Part shown: piece after piece, positions 1 to 9,332 of the stretch
How the letters are laid out: each line of letters starts with the position of its first letter
Numbering within the stretch: position 1 is the first letter of the stretch
Assembly (NCBI RefSeq): GCF_900129725.1
Contig: NZ_FQWQ01000001.1
Coordinates: forward strand, 1,798,001-1,862,000
Reading direction: 5' to 3'
Length of the DNA: 64,000 nucleotides
Source: Chryseolinea serpens
Lineage (GTDB): Bacteria > Bacteroidota > Bacteroidia > Cytophagales > Cyclobacteriaceae
Notes under the pieces: generated by a model
Seen by the model: the letters and a program-made list of their open reading frames with translations, nothing else
Database searches by the model: none
Told to the model about the DNA's origin: nothing
Translations under genes and position numbers: made by a program

Positions 1-2201
1 CCGGGTTGGGCGCACATGATCTGCGAGAAGTTGTTTAGCGGCTGGGGGATCTTCGGGTTGCCATAGCCGCCGCGGGTCATGATGCGATAACAATAGGTGG
101 TGTTATCGTCCAGGGGTGTTCCATTCCATTGCCCTTCATCCAGGTAGATAAATCCGGAGCTGCTCACGTCGACGCTGTCGATGAGGACAAGGTCGGCTTC
201 GGTGGCGCCTTCCGGTCCCCGATAAACCAGGTGTTTGTTGGGCACGGATTGTATTTGATTCGACCAGGGCACAAACGCGCTCCAGTTCAACTCGATCTTT
301 TTCACTTGTGATTTAGCGTCGAGGCGCACGGAAGAAGCCGTTGCCGAGTTGCCCACGAAGGCGCCGGTGGCATCATAGCAGGCAATGCTGTAGTTGTAGA
401 CATTCTCCTCGGAGTTGACACCCTGATCCAGGAAAGTCGTGTCCGCAAAGTTTGCTGTCGGCGTTATTTTTGTTGAATCCTGACCACGGGCAAAACCTAC
501 CGCGCGCCAAATGTCATAATGGAAGGGCTGCACAAATTGAACCTTCGGTTCAAGCGGTTTTTTCCAGCTCACACGGATCTGGCCGGCGGTGATGTCTGTT
601 TTCTGCACGGACACGTGCGTTATGGTCGGCACGTCGGAAGGAACGGGGCCTACACAAATATCTTTAGAGACATAGCTCTCTCCACCACGCGGCAACGGGA
701 ACACCGCCACCAGGCGATAGCAGTATTTCGCCCCGGGCGCCAACCCATTTCCTTTGTTTGAATCGGTGTATTTGGTGACGGGGTTGCCCGCGCCATCCTT
801 AATGTTCACGACGTCGATGAGTTCATAGCCCAGGTAGGCGGGCATGCCCGTCTCGCAGTTGTCGGGCTCAAAGGGCGAACCGTCGACCTTTCTCCAGATC
901 TGCATGGATTGGGCATTGAGACAGAAATAAGGATCCCACTCCAGGCTGGTTCGCCGGTCGACGAGACTGGCGCTCACCCATTCGGGTGCCGGTCCCACTA
1001 CTTTGATGAGCCATGTTTTGAACGTCACAAGGCGCGGTCCGTTCTTGGGTTTGTCGGTTATTTTGAAGACCACCTGATAGGGCTGATCTTTCACGTGCAG
1101 ACATTGTGTTTGCCAATCGAACTTTGTTTCGGCCGGGGGATCGGAAGGAACGAAGTCGTTCACGCCCGGGACCGGCGTATAGGTGGCGGGTGATTGCGCG
1201 GCCGGATAGTTAAAAATTTCAGAGAAGGCTTCGATCTTAACCGGGTCCTTGTCGGGGTCCGTGCCAAAGATGGTGGCTTTTAATTCCGTGCCCGCAACAA
1301 CACAGGTGTCTTTCGGCACGATGACGTCGGGGCGTTGGTTCTTGCAATCGTCGACCAATATTTGCATGTCGCGTCGCACGTAGCCCATCTCGAACCACTG
1401 GCCGTTCCGCTTCCGCCATTCGACGATGTGGAAGGCAATGTTGTATTCGCCAATCGCGCCGGGTGCGTCCCAGGTGATGGTGCCGCTCACGGGGTCGATC
1501 GAAAACGTCGGGGGACCGGTACCGGCCTCGTTAGCCTGGCCGAAGTTGGTATAGAATTTCGGGTCGTTTGGATCCTTATAGTTGATGACCTGCGTGTTCC
1601 GGTCGCTATAAGGGATCTTCATGGTAAAGGAGAGACTGTCGCCATCCGGATCGTAGGCTCCGGGGTTGTGCGTCCAGGTCACGCCGGGACAGGCGTGGTC
1701 GATGGGCGGGATCAACAGCCTGGGGGTATTATTACAGCCCAGGAAGGGATCGATGTTGACGACGGTTTCGAGATAGAATGTGGTGTTCACGGAGGCGTCC
1801 ATGTTCAACACGCCTTCGTTACGGTTGGGCTCGCGGTAGCTGATCGTGTATTTACCCACGCCGGAATAGGTGTGCCTTATGGTGTAGGACGCTGTGGCCA
1901 CGCTGCCATCCGAATCCAGGTCCAACCGGATGGTGTTTGGCGTTTCGGGCACCAGGGTGGTATTGCCATCGCCAAAGTTGAGGACATCCTGGTCGCCACC
2001 GAAAAGGACCGTAGTGTTCTTGGTGTTGGTGTATACGGTGACAGTGATGACAAATGTTAAGCTGTTACAGTTCTCGCGAACGGCCGTGATTTCGCCGGCG
2101 CGAAGGTGGGTGGCGTGGCTTTTGGCAAAGCATACCATCATCAGTATCGCCGAGATGGCGCCAACCCTGCTACATTTTCGTACTAAAGCGGTAAAGTTCA
2201 T
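1..2201 (-). CDS. Large secreted fibronectin/PKD-like protein, N-terminal part (runs off left edge)
   Basis: An open frame reads leftwards from an ATG at 2199-2201 to the window edge with no stop, giving about 733 residues. The N-terminus has a hydrophobic signal peptide, and the mature part appears to begin near HLRAGEI, a start common in very large Bacteroidota surface proteins that end in a gliding-motility/T9SS C-terminal domain. The body is rich in beta-sandwich-like segments: a PKD-like stretch with FGDGN early on, then repeated pairs resembling fibronectin type III (for example WEWDPY-like and YCYRLVAVF-like strands). The C-terminus, where a sorting domain would lie, is outside the window. 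It is divergent from the DUF1800 gene across a gap of 190 nt. Secretion by T9SS is an inference from family resemblance; the function is unknown (adhesin or motility-related are guesses). Confidence 0.8.
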   Translation of the reverse strand, partial: MNFTALVRKCSRVGAISAILMMVCFAKSHATHLRAGEITAVRENCNSLTFVITVTVYTNTKNTTVLFGGDQDVLNFGDGNTTLVPETPNTIRLDLDSDGSVATASYTIRHTYSGVGKYTISYREPNRNEGVLNMDASVNTTFYLETVVNIDPFLGCNNTPRLLIPPIDHACPGVTWTHNPGAYDPDGDSLSFTMKIPYSDRNTQVINYKDPNDPKFYTNFGQANEAGTGPPTFSIDPVSGTITWDAPGAIGEYNIAFHIVEWRKRNGQWFEMGYVRRDMQILVDDCKNQRPDVIVPKDTCVVAGTELKATIFGTDPDKDPVKIEAFSEIFNYPAAQSPATYTPVPGVNDFVPSDPPAETKFDWQTQCLHVKDQPYQVVFKITDKPKNGPRLVTFKTWLIKVVGPAPEWVSASLVDRRTSLEWDPYFCLNAQSMQIWRKVDGSPFEPDNCETGMPAYLGYELIDVVNIKDGAGNPVTKYTDSNKGNGLAPGAKYCYRLVAVFPLPRGGESYVSKDICVGPVPSDVPTITHVSVQKTDITAGQIRVSWKKPLEPKVQFVQPFHYDIWRAVGFARGQDSTKITPTANFADTTFLDQGVNSEENVYNYSIACYDATGAFVGNSATASSVRLDAKSQVKKIELNWSAFVPWSNQIQSVPNKHLVYRGPEGATEADLVLIDSVDVSSSGFIYLDEGQWNGTPLDDNTTYCYRIMTRGGYGNPKIPQPLNNFSQIMCAQP

Positions 2202-2391
2202 GCCTGTATCAAACGATCTTTTTGGTAATCAAAACACCCCGGTGTCGATCAGGGTTACAATATATGACGTTGTTCTTGATCTATAAAATTAACATATAAG
2301 GTAACGCATAAGCACCTGAATTAGTCCTTAAACGGGTAAATTCTTTTTTTGGTGGGTTAAACTTCTCCCCCATCGGGACATCTAAACGCAC

Positions 2392-3774
2392 ATGAATAAT
2401 GATCCGAAAACCAGGCATTTTTTAAACCGCGCGGCGTTTGGACCGGCCCCGGGTTTAAAAACCCCCGTTAACACTCCAACCTGGATCAAAAGCGCCTCCC
2501 ACCACCGCCCGATCGACGTTATTCGGAAGGTTGACGGTACGGTCATGCTGCCGGATCAACGCCAGCCGAAAGATGCAAAGGCCCGCCGGGCCAGGTTTCT
2601 GGATGAACTCACGGAACTGAACACAACCTGGATCTCGCAAATGGTGTTGCCCGAGACCCTCTGGCGCGAAAAAATGACCTTGTTCTGGCACGATCACTTT
2701 GCTTGCCGGGTGCGGTCGGCCTTCCTGTCGCAACAATTGAACAATGTGGTGCGCCGCGAAGCCCTGGGTTCATTTGGCGACTTGCTGAAGGCGGTCTCAA
2801 AAGATCCGGCCATGCTGCAGTTTCTCAACAACCAGCAAAATAAAAAGAACAGCCCCAACGAAAATTTTGCACGGGAGGTGCTGGAACTCTTCACGTTAGG
2901 AAGAGGCCACTACACCGAAGCGGATATCCGGAATGGCGCACGTGCCTTCACGGGGTGGGCGTTCAACCCTAAGACGGCGGCGTTTGTATTCCGGCCCCGG
3001 GCGCACGACGAAGGACCCAAGACCTTTAAGGGAAAGACCGGCAATTTTTCGGGCGACGACATTCTCCACATCATTCTGGACGACCGCCAGACAGCGCAGT
3101 TCATCACCGAAAAGATCTGGCGCTACTTTGTTCACGAAGGCCCACCCGACGAAGACATCGTCGCATCGCTGGCGAAGGACTTCTTTCATTCGGACTATAA
3201 CCTTCACAAACTGATGGCGGCCGTGTTTTCCTCGTCCTGGTTTTATGAACCGCGTTTTGTTGGCCATCGCATCAAGTCGCCCGTGGAGTTGCTGGCGGGG
3301 ATGTTGACGCAGACCGGTGGCCGGTTCGAAGACCCGCGTGCGGCCTTGTTCTTTCAGCGGGCGTTGAGTCAAATTCTTTTTCAACCGCCCAATGTCGGCG
3401 GGTGGCCCACGGGCACGGCGTGGATCGATAGCTCCAGCCTCGCGTTCCGCATGACGATGCCGGCGCTGATCTTCAAGAATCTCATCACTGAATATGTACC
3501 CAAAGACGATGGCGATGCCAACAACGCCACCAACAAAGCAGCCACCCGAAACCTGAACTGTGCGGTGGATTGGGCTTCGCTGGCGCAACAGTTCACCAAG
3601 GCCTCGACCGGCGAGACGCTAGCGGTCGTGGAAGATTTTTTGTTGGCAACACCCACGACGGCGGCGAACCGCAAACTGGTAGCCACACAAGCCGCGCGCA
3701 GCACGCGCGACGATGAATGGATGAAGCAAGCCTTCACGGCGTTCATGTCCTTGCCCGAATATCAACTCAGCTGA
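2392..3774 (+). CDS. DUF1800 family protein
   Basis: This 460-residue protein starts with the family's typical HFLNRAAFGP-like motif and contains FLNNQQN, NENFAREVLELFTLG and GARAFTGW, all hallmarks of DUF1800. No signal peptide is obvious at the chosen ATG. DUF1800 proteins are almost always encoded directly before a DUF1501 protein, as here (2 nt gap), so the two probably act together, but the biochemical activity of the family is not established. The family name is secure from the motifs; any role would be speculation. No clear ribosome binding site precedes the start, which is usual for this phylum. Confidence 0.93.
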   Translation: MNNDPKTRHFLNRAAFGPAPGLKTPVNTPTWIKSASHHRPIDVIRKVDGTVMLPDQRQPKDAKARRARFLDELTELNTTWISQMVLPETLWREKMTLFWHDHFACRVRSAFLSQQLNNVVRREALGSFGDLLKAVSKDPAMLQFLNNQQNKKNSPNENFAREVLELFTLGRGHYTEADIRNGARAFTGWAFNPKTAAFVFRPRAHDEGPKTFKGKTGNFSGDDILHIILDDRQTAQFITEKIWRYFVHEGPPDEDIVASLAKDFFHSDYNLHKLMAAVFSSSWFYEPRFVGHRIKSPVELLAGMLTQTGGRFEDPRAALFFQRALSQILFQPPNVGGWPTGTAWIDSSSLAFRMTMPALIFKNLITEYVPKDDGDANNATNKAATRNLNCAVDWASLAQQFTKASTGETLAVVEDFLLATPTTAANRKLVATQAARSTRDDEWMKQAFTAFMSLPEYQLS

Positions 3775-3776
3775 TC

Positions 3777-4979
3777 ATGACTTCCAGAAGAAATTTCCTC
3801 AAACAATCGCTGCTCGGCGCAACCGGCTCGCTGCTGGTGCCGACGTTCCTGAAAGCCTTTGAAAATCCCAACGCCTTCGCGGAAACCCACGACAAGATCC
3901 TGGTGGTCGTGCAACTTTCCGGCGGCAATGATGGCTTGAACACGATCGTCCCCTACCGCAATGACCTGTATTACCAACATCGCCCCTCGCTGGCCGTCGC
4001 GGCCGACAAGGTCCTGAAGGTTTCGGATGAGTTGGGGTTTCATCCGGCGTTGGCCCCGCTGCAGGGATTGTACGACCGCGGCTATCTGGGTGTGTTCAAC
4101 AATGTCGGTTATCCCAACCCCGACCGTTCGCACTTTCGATCCATGGACATCTGGCAGACAGCCAGCCCGGAGCGCTATTTGCAAACCGGTTGGATCGGTC
4201 GTTACCTCGACGCCAACTGTCCCGGCTGCTCCGTAGCCGACCAGGCCATTGAGTTGGACGACACGCTGAGCCTGGCGTTGAAGGGCGACAACATCAAGGG
4301 GCTGGCGATGAAAGATCCGCGCAAGCTTTACAACGCGGTTCATCATTCGTTCATTCACGAGGTGGCGCAGAACAACACCGCAGCGACGGTGAACGATCCA
4401 ACGCTGCATTATCTCTACAAGACCCTCGCCGAGACGGTTTCATCGGCCGACTTCCTGTATCAGAAAGCGGGTGCGCCTTCGTCGGGGCCGGATTATCCGC
4501 AAAGTGATTTCAGTAAAAAGCTAAAAACGGTGGCACAACTCATACATGCCCGTGTACCCACACGGGTGTACTATGTGTCGATGGCCGGCTTCGATACGCA
4601 TGTGAATCAGCAGGCGCAGCATCAACGGTTGTTACAACTCTATTCCGAAGGGATCACTGCTTTCGTGGAGGACCTGGACAAGCGCGACCGGATGAAAGAC
4701 GTGTTGATCATGACGTTCTCGGAGTTTGGAAGGCGCGTGGCGCAAAATGCCAGTGGTGGCACAGACCACGGTACGGCTAACAATCTTTTTGTGGTGACGA
4801 AGCATTTGAAGCAAAAAGGTTTTCTCAACAACACACCTGATCTATTAAAGCTCGACAACGGTGATCTTATCCATCAGCTTGATTTCCGGAGTGTTTACGC
4901 TACGATACTTGACAGATGGCTTGAAGTGGAGCCAAAAAAAATTCTGTCAGATGCTTATCCGACGTTAGACTTTATCTGA
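3777..4979 (+). CDS. DUF1501 family protein with twin-arginine signal
   Basis: This 400-residue protein is the partner of the preceding DUF1800 gene. An in-frame upstream start is possible, but the ATG at 3777, two bases after the DUF1800 stop, is preferred because it places a textbook twin-arginine motif, SRRNFLK, at residues 3-9, followed by a hydrophobic stretch. The product is therefore probably exported folded by Tat. Family motifs visible are VVVQLSGGNDGLNT near residue 40, SHFRSMDIW, and the C-terminal TFSEFGRR and GGTDHGTAN. DUF1501 is distantly related to the alkaline phosphatase/sulfatase superfamily, but no substrate is known. Confidence 0.93.
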   Translation: MTSRRNFLKQSLLGATGSLLVPTFLKAFENPNAFAETHDKILVVVQLSGGNDGLNTIVPYRNDLYYQHRPSLAVAADKVLKVSDELGFHPALAPLQGLYDRGYLGVFNNVGYPNPDRSHFRSMDIWQTASPERYLQTGWIGRYLDANCPGCSVADQAIELDDTLSLALKGDNIKGLAMKDPRKLYNAVHHSFIHEVAQNNTAATVNDPTLHYLYKTLAETVSSADFLYQKAGAPSSGPDYPQSDFSKKLKTVAQLIHARVPTRVYYVSMAGFDTHVNQQAQHQRLLQLYSEGITAFVEDLDKRDRMKDVLIMTFSEFGRRVAQNASGGTDHGTANNLFVVTKHLKQKGFLNNTPDLLKLDNGDLIHQLDFRSVYATILDRWLEVEPKKILSDAYPTLDFI

Positions 4980-5022
4980 TATCTTAGCGTTTACCAAACC
5001 TAACCCTACTTTTTCAGCTAGA

Positions 5023-5205
5023 ATGAAATTTGATTCAAACGCCAAAGCTTCGCTCGTAAAGCGCGAAATGGAAATCAAACGACTTGTCAGACAAATGGAG
5101 TTTGATCGCCTCCACAACAGCCCGGTGTACAAAAATCTTTCCCGCGAACTGCAGACCATCCAACAGGAGTTGGTACAGCACCAGGACGCATCTTCCAAAA
5201 AGTAA
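5023..5205 (+). CDS. Small charged helical protein, function unknown
   Basis: A 60-residue ORF with an almost continuous amphipathic, charged helix prediction (many K, R, E, Q; EIKRLVRQMEF; LQTIQQELVQ) and no cysteine. It lies between the DUF1501 gene and another small ORF, in the same direction. Its composition is protein-like and unlike random sequence, but I do not recognise the family, and the opposite strand also has an ORF of similar length, so coding is probable rather than certain. It could be a cytoplasmic coiled-coil protein. Confidence 0.5.
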   Translation: MKFDSNAKASLVKREMEIKRLVRQMEFDRLHNSPVYKNLSRELQTIQQELVQHQDASSKK

Positions 5206-5229
5206 AACGTTTTTTCATTTTCCCTTCAC

Positions 5230-5237
5230 TACATTTG
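5230..5237 (+). promoter_or_regulatory. Bacteroidota -7 promoter element
   Basis: TACATTTG is an exact match to the Bacteroidota -7 consensus TAnnTTTG, 19 nt before the ATG of the 79-residue gene. No TTTG is visible at the expected -33 position, so only half of the promoter is supported. Confidence 0.5.
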
Positions 5238-5256
5238 TTGGCTAAACCGTCAATAC

Positions 5257-5496
5257 ATGCGTGTTGTAGGAGAAATTCCGCACCCAGAGTGCAAGATCAC
5301 CATCTTTGCCTGGAACAACCGGTACCTCATTAAGCTGGAGCAAGGCTTGCTGGAGCAGACCTTCAAGGTAAATGAGTACGATGTGACCAGCGAAGCCGAG
5401 CTTTACCGGATCGTGGACAAGGCTTTCCTGGAGGAGGCTATGCAGCGCTTTGCCGGCATGGGTGAAAGCTTGCGCCAAGCCATGCAACGTGCTTAA
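5257..5496 (+). CDS. Conserved-looking 79-residue protein, function unknown
   Basis: A 79-residue protein beginning MRVVGEIPHPECKIT and containing NNRYLIKLEQGLLEQTFKV, which reads as a beta-rich N-terminal half followed by an amphipathic helix (YRIVDKAFLEEAMQRF). The pattern and codon use look like a genuine small cytoplasmic protein of the kind common in Cytophagales. A consensus -7 element lies just upstream. I do not know a function. It is followed after about 50 nt by the acyltransferase gene, so co-transcription is possible. Confidence 0.65.
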   Translation: MRVVGEIPHPECKITIFAWNNRYLIKLEQGLLEQTFKVNEYDVTSEAELYRIVDKAFLEEAMQRFAGMGESLRQAMQRA

Positions 5497-5548
5497 AATC
5501 AACGCATTTGTGCAGCAGTAGAGGAAATTGTTTTATTTTGCACCGCTC

Positions 5549-7243
5549 ATGGAAGTTGTAGAGAAGAAAAATAAGAACAAGCGATATAAACCCATCCTGG
5601 AGGGCATACCCGATTGGCCGGTTTACCAACTCAGTAAAAACCGCAAGGAGTTTATCGAGGAAGTGGCGCAAAAGACCTTTGCCCAAATCAGGAAGAACCG
5701 CCCGACCACCAAACAGCTCATCGACGAACTGGAAGCCACTGTTTACCGCGAGCAGCAGCGCATGAAGCGCAACCGCTGGCGCGCCGACGCGGCGGACGAA
5801 CCCCGTTTCTGGGCCGGCATCAAAGAAGAACTCGTGGCCCTGACGGGCAAGACCCCCGAAGAAGCCCAGCCCATTGCCGAGGACATGCTCTACCGCATCG
5901 TGTTGCGCTATGCCAACGAGATCGCCGGGAATTTTAAGCCCAACAGCTACCGCCTCACGCGCGAGATCGTAAAGTTCTGGTTCTCCCGCCTGCTGAACGG
6001 CGCCCGCGTAAAGAAATTCGGGGCCTTCTTCCGCAGCCGCTATACCCTTCGCGACAAGATCCACATCGTGGGCAAAGTGAAGCAACTGCGCACACTGGCC
6101 AAAGAAGGCACGGTGGTGATGGTGCCCACGCACTTCAGCAACCTCGACTCGATCCTTATCGGGTGGATCATCCACTCGCTGGGCCTGCCCGCCTTTATCT
6201 ATGGCGCGGGGTTGAATCTTTTCAACATCAAGATCTTCGCCTATTTCATGAACAGTCTCGGCGCCTATAAAGTAGACCGCCGGAAGAAGAATGTCCCCTA
6301 CCTGGAGACGCTGAAGTTCTATTCCATGTGTGCCATTCAGAAAGGGGCGCACAGCATTTTCTTTCCCGGAGGAACGCGCTCGCGCTCGGGTATGCTGGAA
6401 AAACAACTCAAGTTGGGGCTGCTCAGCTCCACCATCGAAGCCCAACGCAATCTCTACCTGGAATCGCCCACCACGGAGCCCGTGCGCAAGATCTTTATCG
6501 TACCCGTAACACTCAACTATCACTTCGTGCTGGAGGCCCCGGACCTGATCGATGAATATTTGTCGTCGAAGGGCCAAGACCGTTATCTGCCGGAGCAGGA
6601 CAAATACGGAAGCTGGCAATTGCTGCAGTTCCTGTTCAAGTTTTTCACCAAAGGGTCCAACATCTCTGTGTCGATCGGGCGCGGGCTGGACGTGATGGGA
6701 AATTATGTCGACGACCAAGGCAACAGCCTGGATGCGCAGGGCCGGGTGATCGAGACCCGCGACTATTTTATTTCGCATGGCGACATCACGGTCGACAAGC
6801 AACGCGAAGACGAATATACGCGCATGCTCAGTCACAAGATCGTGTCGGAGTATCACCGCATCAACCGCGTGTTTGCCAGTCACCTGGTAGCCTTCGTGGC
6901 GTTCGAGATGTGGCAAAAGAAACATCCCAAGCTGGATTTGTTTGGCTTGCTGAAGTTACCGGAAGAAGACCAGGTGTTGCAGTTCGAGGAATTTCGCGCC
7001 GCCTGCAAGCGGGTGCGCAAACAGATCTACAAATTGAAAGAAGAGGGGAAAGTCTATCACGCTACCCATCTGAAAGGAAATATCAACCTGGTGATCCGCC
7101 ATGGACTCGACAACGTGGGCATCTTCCATTTGAAGCGCCCGCTGCTTATGAACAAGGAAGGCAACATCATCACCAAGGATTTCAGTACACTTTATTATTA
7201 TCACAACCGGCTTGTCGGCTATGACCTCGAAAAGTTTATCTGA
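5549..7243 (+). CDS. Glycerolipid acyltransferase (PlsB/PlsC superfamily)
   Basis: This 564-residue protein carries the acyltransferase catalytic signature: H195-x4-D200 within VPTHFSNLDS, and the substrate-binding block FPGGTRS at 272-278 (usually FPEGTRS). It is much longer than PlsC (about 240 residues), with extra N- and C-terminal regions resembling PlsB-like enzymes, so it probably acylates glycerol-3-phosphate or a lysophospholipid at the inner membrane. A TTG at 5528 is in frame, but the ATG at 5549 is preferred because TATTTTGC just upstream resembles a -7 promoter element. It overlaps gpsA by 23 nt, linking synthesis of glycerol-3-phosphate to its acylation. Confidence 0.85.
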   Translation: MEVVEKKNKNKRYKPILEGIPDWPVYQLSKNRKEFIEEVAQKTFAQIRKNRPTTKQLIDELEATVYREQQRMKRNRWRADAADEPRFWAGIKEELVALTGKTPEEAQPIAEDMLYRIVLRYANEIAGNFKPNSYRLTREIVKFWFSRLLNGARVKKFGAFFRSRYTLRDKIHIVGKVKQLRTLAKEGTVVMVPTHFSNLDSILIGWIIHSLGLPAFIYGAGLNLFNIKIFAYFMNSLGAYKVDRRKKNVPYLETLKFYSMCAIQKGAHSIFFPGGTRSRSGMLEKQLKLGLLSSTIEAQRNLYLESPTTEPVRKIFIVPVTLNYHFVLEAPDLIDEYLSSKGQDRYLPEQDKYGSWQLLQFLFKFFTKGSNISVSIGRGLDVMGNYVDDQGNSLDAQGRVIETRDYFISHGDITVDKQREDEYTRMLSHKIVSEYHRINRVFASHLVAFVAFEMWQKKHPKLDLFGLLKLPEEDQVLQFEEFRAACKRVRKQIYKLKEEGKVYHATHLKGNINLVIRHGLDNVGIFHLKRPLLMNKEGNIITKDFSTLYYYHNRLVGYDLEKFI

Positions 7244-8288
7244 AAACGATAAACCGGTCGGTGTGATCGGCGCCGGGAACTTCGGCAGTGTGGTAGCCAA
7301 CTTGCTGGCCCAACGGCGGCAGGTGTTACTGCACGTGCGCGACGATGCGGCCATTGAGCGCATCCTGAAAACCCGCGAAAACCGGGGACACCAGATGCAC
7401 GCAAACGTCATGCCCACCAATGACCTCGGCTACCTGGCCGATCAGTGCGACGTGATCTTTCCCATTGTACCATCGCTGCACTTCCGCACCATGATGAAAG
7501 GGCTGTCGCCCTATCTGCACCCCTATCACATTCTCATTCACGGGACCAAAGGCTTTGATGTCTCGCTCCCGGAGGGCAAAACCCTCGACACCATGACCAC
7601 GCTGGACCGCAGCATGGTGAAGACCATGAGCGAGGTGATCACCGAAGAGAGCGTGGTGGTTCGTGTGGGCTGTCTGGCCGGACCCAACCTCAGCAAAGAA
7701 CTGGCCGATGGACATCCCGCGGCGACGGTCATCGCCAGCCATTTCAACGAAGTGATCCAGTTGGGCAAGCGTTTGCTGCGCACCAATCACTTCCAGGTGT
7801 ATGGCAACAACGATGTGGTGGGTGTTGAACTGGCCGGGGTTTTGAAAAACGTTATTGCGATCGCTGCAGGTGCGCTGAGTGGGTTGGGCTATGGTGAAAA
7901 TGCCAAAGGCCTTTTGATCAGCCGCGGTATGGTGGAAATGGTCTACCTGGGACGCGCACTGGGTGGAAACACGAAAGCTTTCCTGGGCGTCGCCGGTGTG
8001 GGCGACCTGGTCACGACCTGCAACAGTTCACTGAGCCGCAATTTTGCTGTAGGCTACCGGTTGGCCAAAGGTGAAACACTCTCCGAAATATTGGCCAGCA
8101 CCGACGAGATCGCCGAAGGTATCAACACCGTGAAAGTGGCGAAGAAGTGTGCCGACTATTACAAAGTGCGCGCACCGATCACGACCACCCTATACCAGGT
8201 GTTGTTCGAGGACATGACGGTGACCCGCGCGTTGGAATACCTGATGCGCTATCCGCTGAATGTGGATATCGATTTCCTGACGGAATAA
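7221..8288 (+). CDS. gpsA: NAD(P)H-dependent glycerol-3-phosphate dehydrogenase
   Basis: GpsA reduces dihydroxyacetone phosphate to glycerol-3-phosphate for phospholipid synthesis in the cytoplasm. The 355-residue product has the N-terminal Rossmann motif GAGNFGS, the mid-protein GPNLSKEL-like segment, and the substrate-domain signature GVLKNVIAIAAG with GYGENAKGLLISRG and GVAGVGDLVTTC. Length is normal for the family. An upstream TTG at 7212 exists, but the ATG at 7221 gives the expected N-terminus. Its start lies inside the end of the acyltransferase gene, so the two are probably translationally coupled. Confidence 0.95.
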   Translation: MTSKSLSENDKPVGVIGAGNFGSVVANLLAQRRQVLLHVRDDAAIERILKTRENRGHQMHANVMPTNDLGYLADQCDVIFPIVPSLHFRTMMKGLSPYLHPYHILIHGTKGFDVSLPEGKTLDTMTTLDRSMVKTMSEVITEESVVVRVGCLAGPNLSKELADGHPAATVIASHFNEVIQLGKRLLRTNHFQVYGNNDVVGVELAGVLKNVIAIAAGALSGLGYGENAKGLLISRGMVEMVYLGRALGGNTKAFLGVAGVGDLVTTCNSSLSRNFAVGYRLAKGETLSEILASTDEIAEGINTVKVAKKCADYYKVRAPITTTLYQVLFEDMTVTRALEYLMRYPLNVDIDFLTE

Positions 8289-8291
8289 TTT

Positions 8292-9170
8292 CTATAACAA
8301 CACCTCTTTGACATTCTCCCGGATCTTTCCGGCCAACTCGTCCAATGGCAAGTCGTTGATGTCGCGTCCGAACGGGTCTTCGATTTCTTCCGCAATCAAC
8401 TCTACGCTCAACAGAACATAGGAGATCAGTCCCACGATGGGCACAGTCATGTAGCCGGTTTGCGTGACGAACCCAAAGGGCAGGGTGATGATGTAGATGA
8501 AGACGAACTTCTTTACATACATCATATAGCTATAGGGAATGGGCGTGTACTTGATGCGCTCGCAGGCGCCCATGAGGTCGATAAAATCTTTTAGTTCTTT
8601 GTCGAGGTTGATGAGCTGGTCGCCGGTGATTTTGTTGTCGCGGTACAATTCGTTTATGCGTTTGTACATCAGGCCGGCGATGCGGTTGGGCTTGTGTTTG
8701 TATTTCTTGAGGTCGTTGAGAAACGTATCGGAGGGCGGGTCCAGTTCGGCCAGTTGCACGCCGTTTCGCAGGCTCTCTTTTACGGCAAATATGAAATTGG
8801 GGATCATCTTGGCAAACCAGTCGCGGTCTTCGTGGTTCTCGGGACTGAGGCAAGCGTTGAGTTTCATGGCGAAGTTCCGGGTGCTGTTGACCATGCCGCC
8901 CCACATCCGGCGTCCCTCCCACCACCGGTCATAGGCGGTGTTGGTGCGAAACACGAGGAACAAACCCAACACGATCCCCAGGAGGGAATGCATGGCGATG
9001 GTGGGCTGAAAATCAGCTTCGTGGAGTTTGAGACGGTCCAGCATGATGTAGCACAACACGGCGGAATAGACGAGCATGAAGAGGATGACGGGCAACAGGG
9101 TCCTCATGACGCGCCGGCTGTAGGCGTGAAAGATGATAGAAATCCAATTTCGGGGGTTGTACATGACCAT
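8292..9170 (-). CDS. Bestrophin-like (RFP-TM/YneE family) chloride channel protein
   Basis: The sequence contains the bestrophin-family hallmark FRTNTAYDRWWEGRRMWG, preceded by NWISIIFHAYSRR and a pair of membrane segments, and ends with two more hydrophobic segments and EEIEDPFGRDINDLPLD, which is a conserved C-terminal motif. Bacterial members form pentameric ion channels in the inner membrane. I chose the ATG at 9168-9170 (292 residues; MVMYNPRNW start, with AGGAAAG about 8 nt upstream); an ATG at 9242 would add 24 residues that look non-conserved. It is convergent with gpsA, with 3 nt between the stops. Confidence 0.88.
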   Translation of the reverse strand: MVMYNPRNWISIIFHAYSRRVMRTLLPVILFMLVYSAVLCYIMLDRLKLHEADFQPTIAMHSLLGIVLGLFLVFRTNTAYDRWWEGRRMWGGMVNSTRNFAMKLNACLSPENHEDRDWFAKMIPNFIFAVKESLRNGVQLAELDPPSDTFLNDLKKYKHKPNRIAGLMYKRINELYRDNKITGDQLINLDKELKDFIDLMGACERIKYTPIPYSYMMYVKKFVFIYIITLPFGFVTQTGYMTVPIVGLISYVLLSVELIAEEIEDPFGRDINDLPLDELAGKIRENVKEVLL

Positions 9171-9332
9171 GGGATCGAACTTTCCTGCAATAAGCCTATT
9201 CAAGGAAAATTTTCCAACACCGTCGCCGGCGATCGCGCCCATCCAAATCCCACTTTTTAATCGGAAGAAATTCCGGATAGCGCGACGAGAAATTATTTTA
9301 TCGCTTATCTTTCCGACTATAAAACTGCATTT

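Noticed and set aside
5438-6925. 495-codon minus-strand open frame opposite the acyltransferase gene
   Set aside because: Antisense shadow of a gene with intact HX4D and FPGGTRS motifs.
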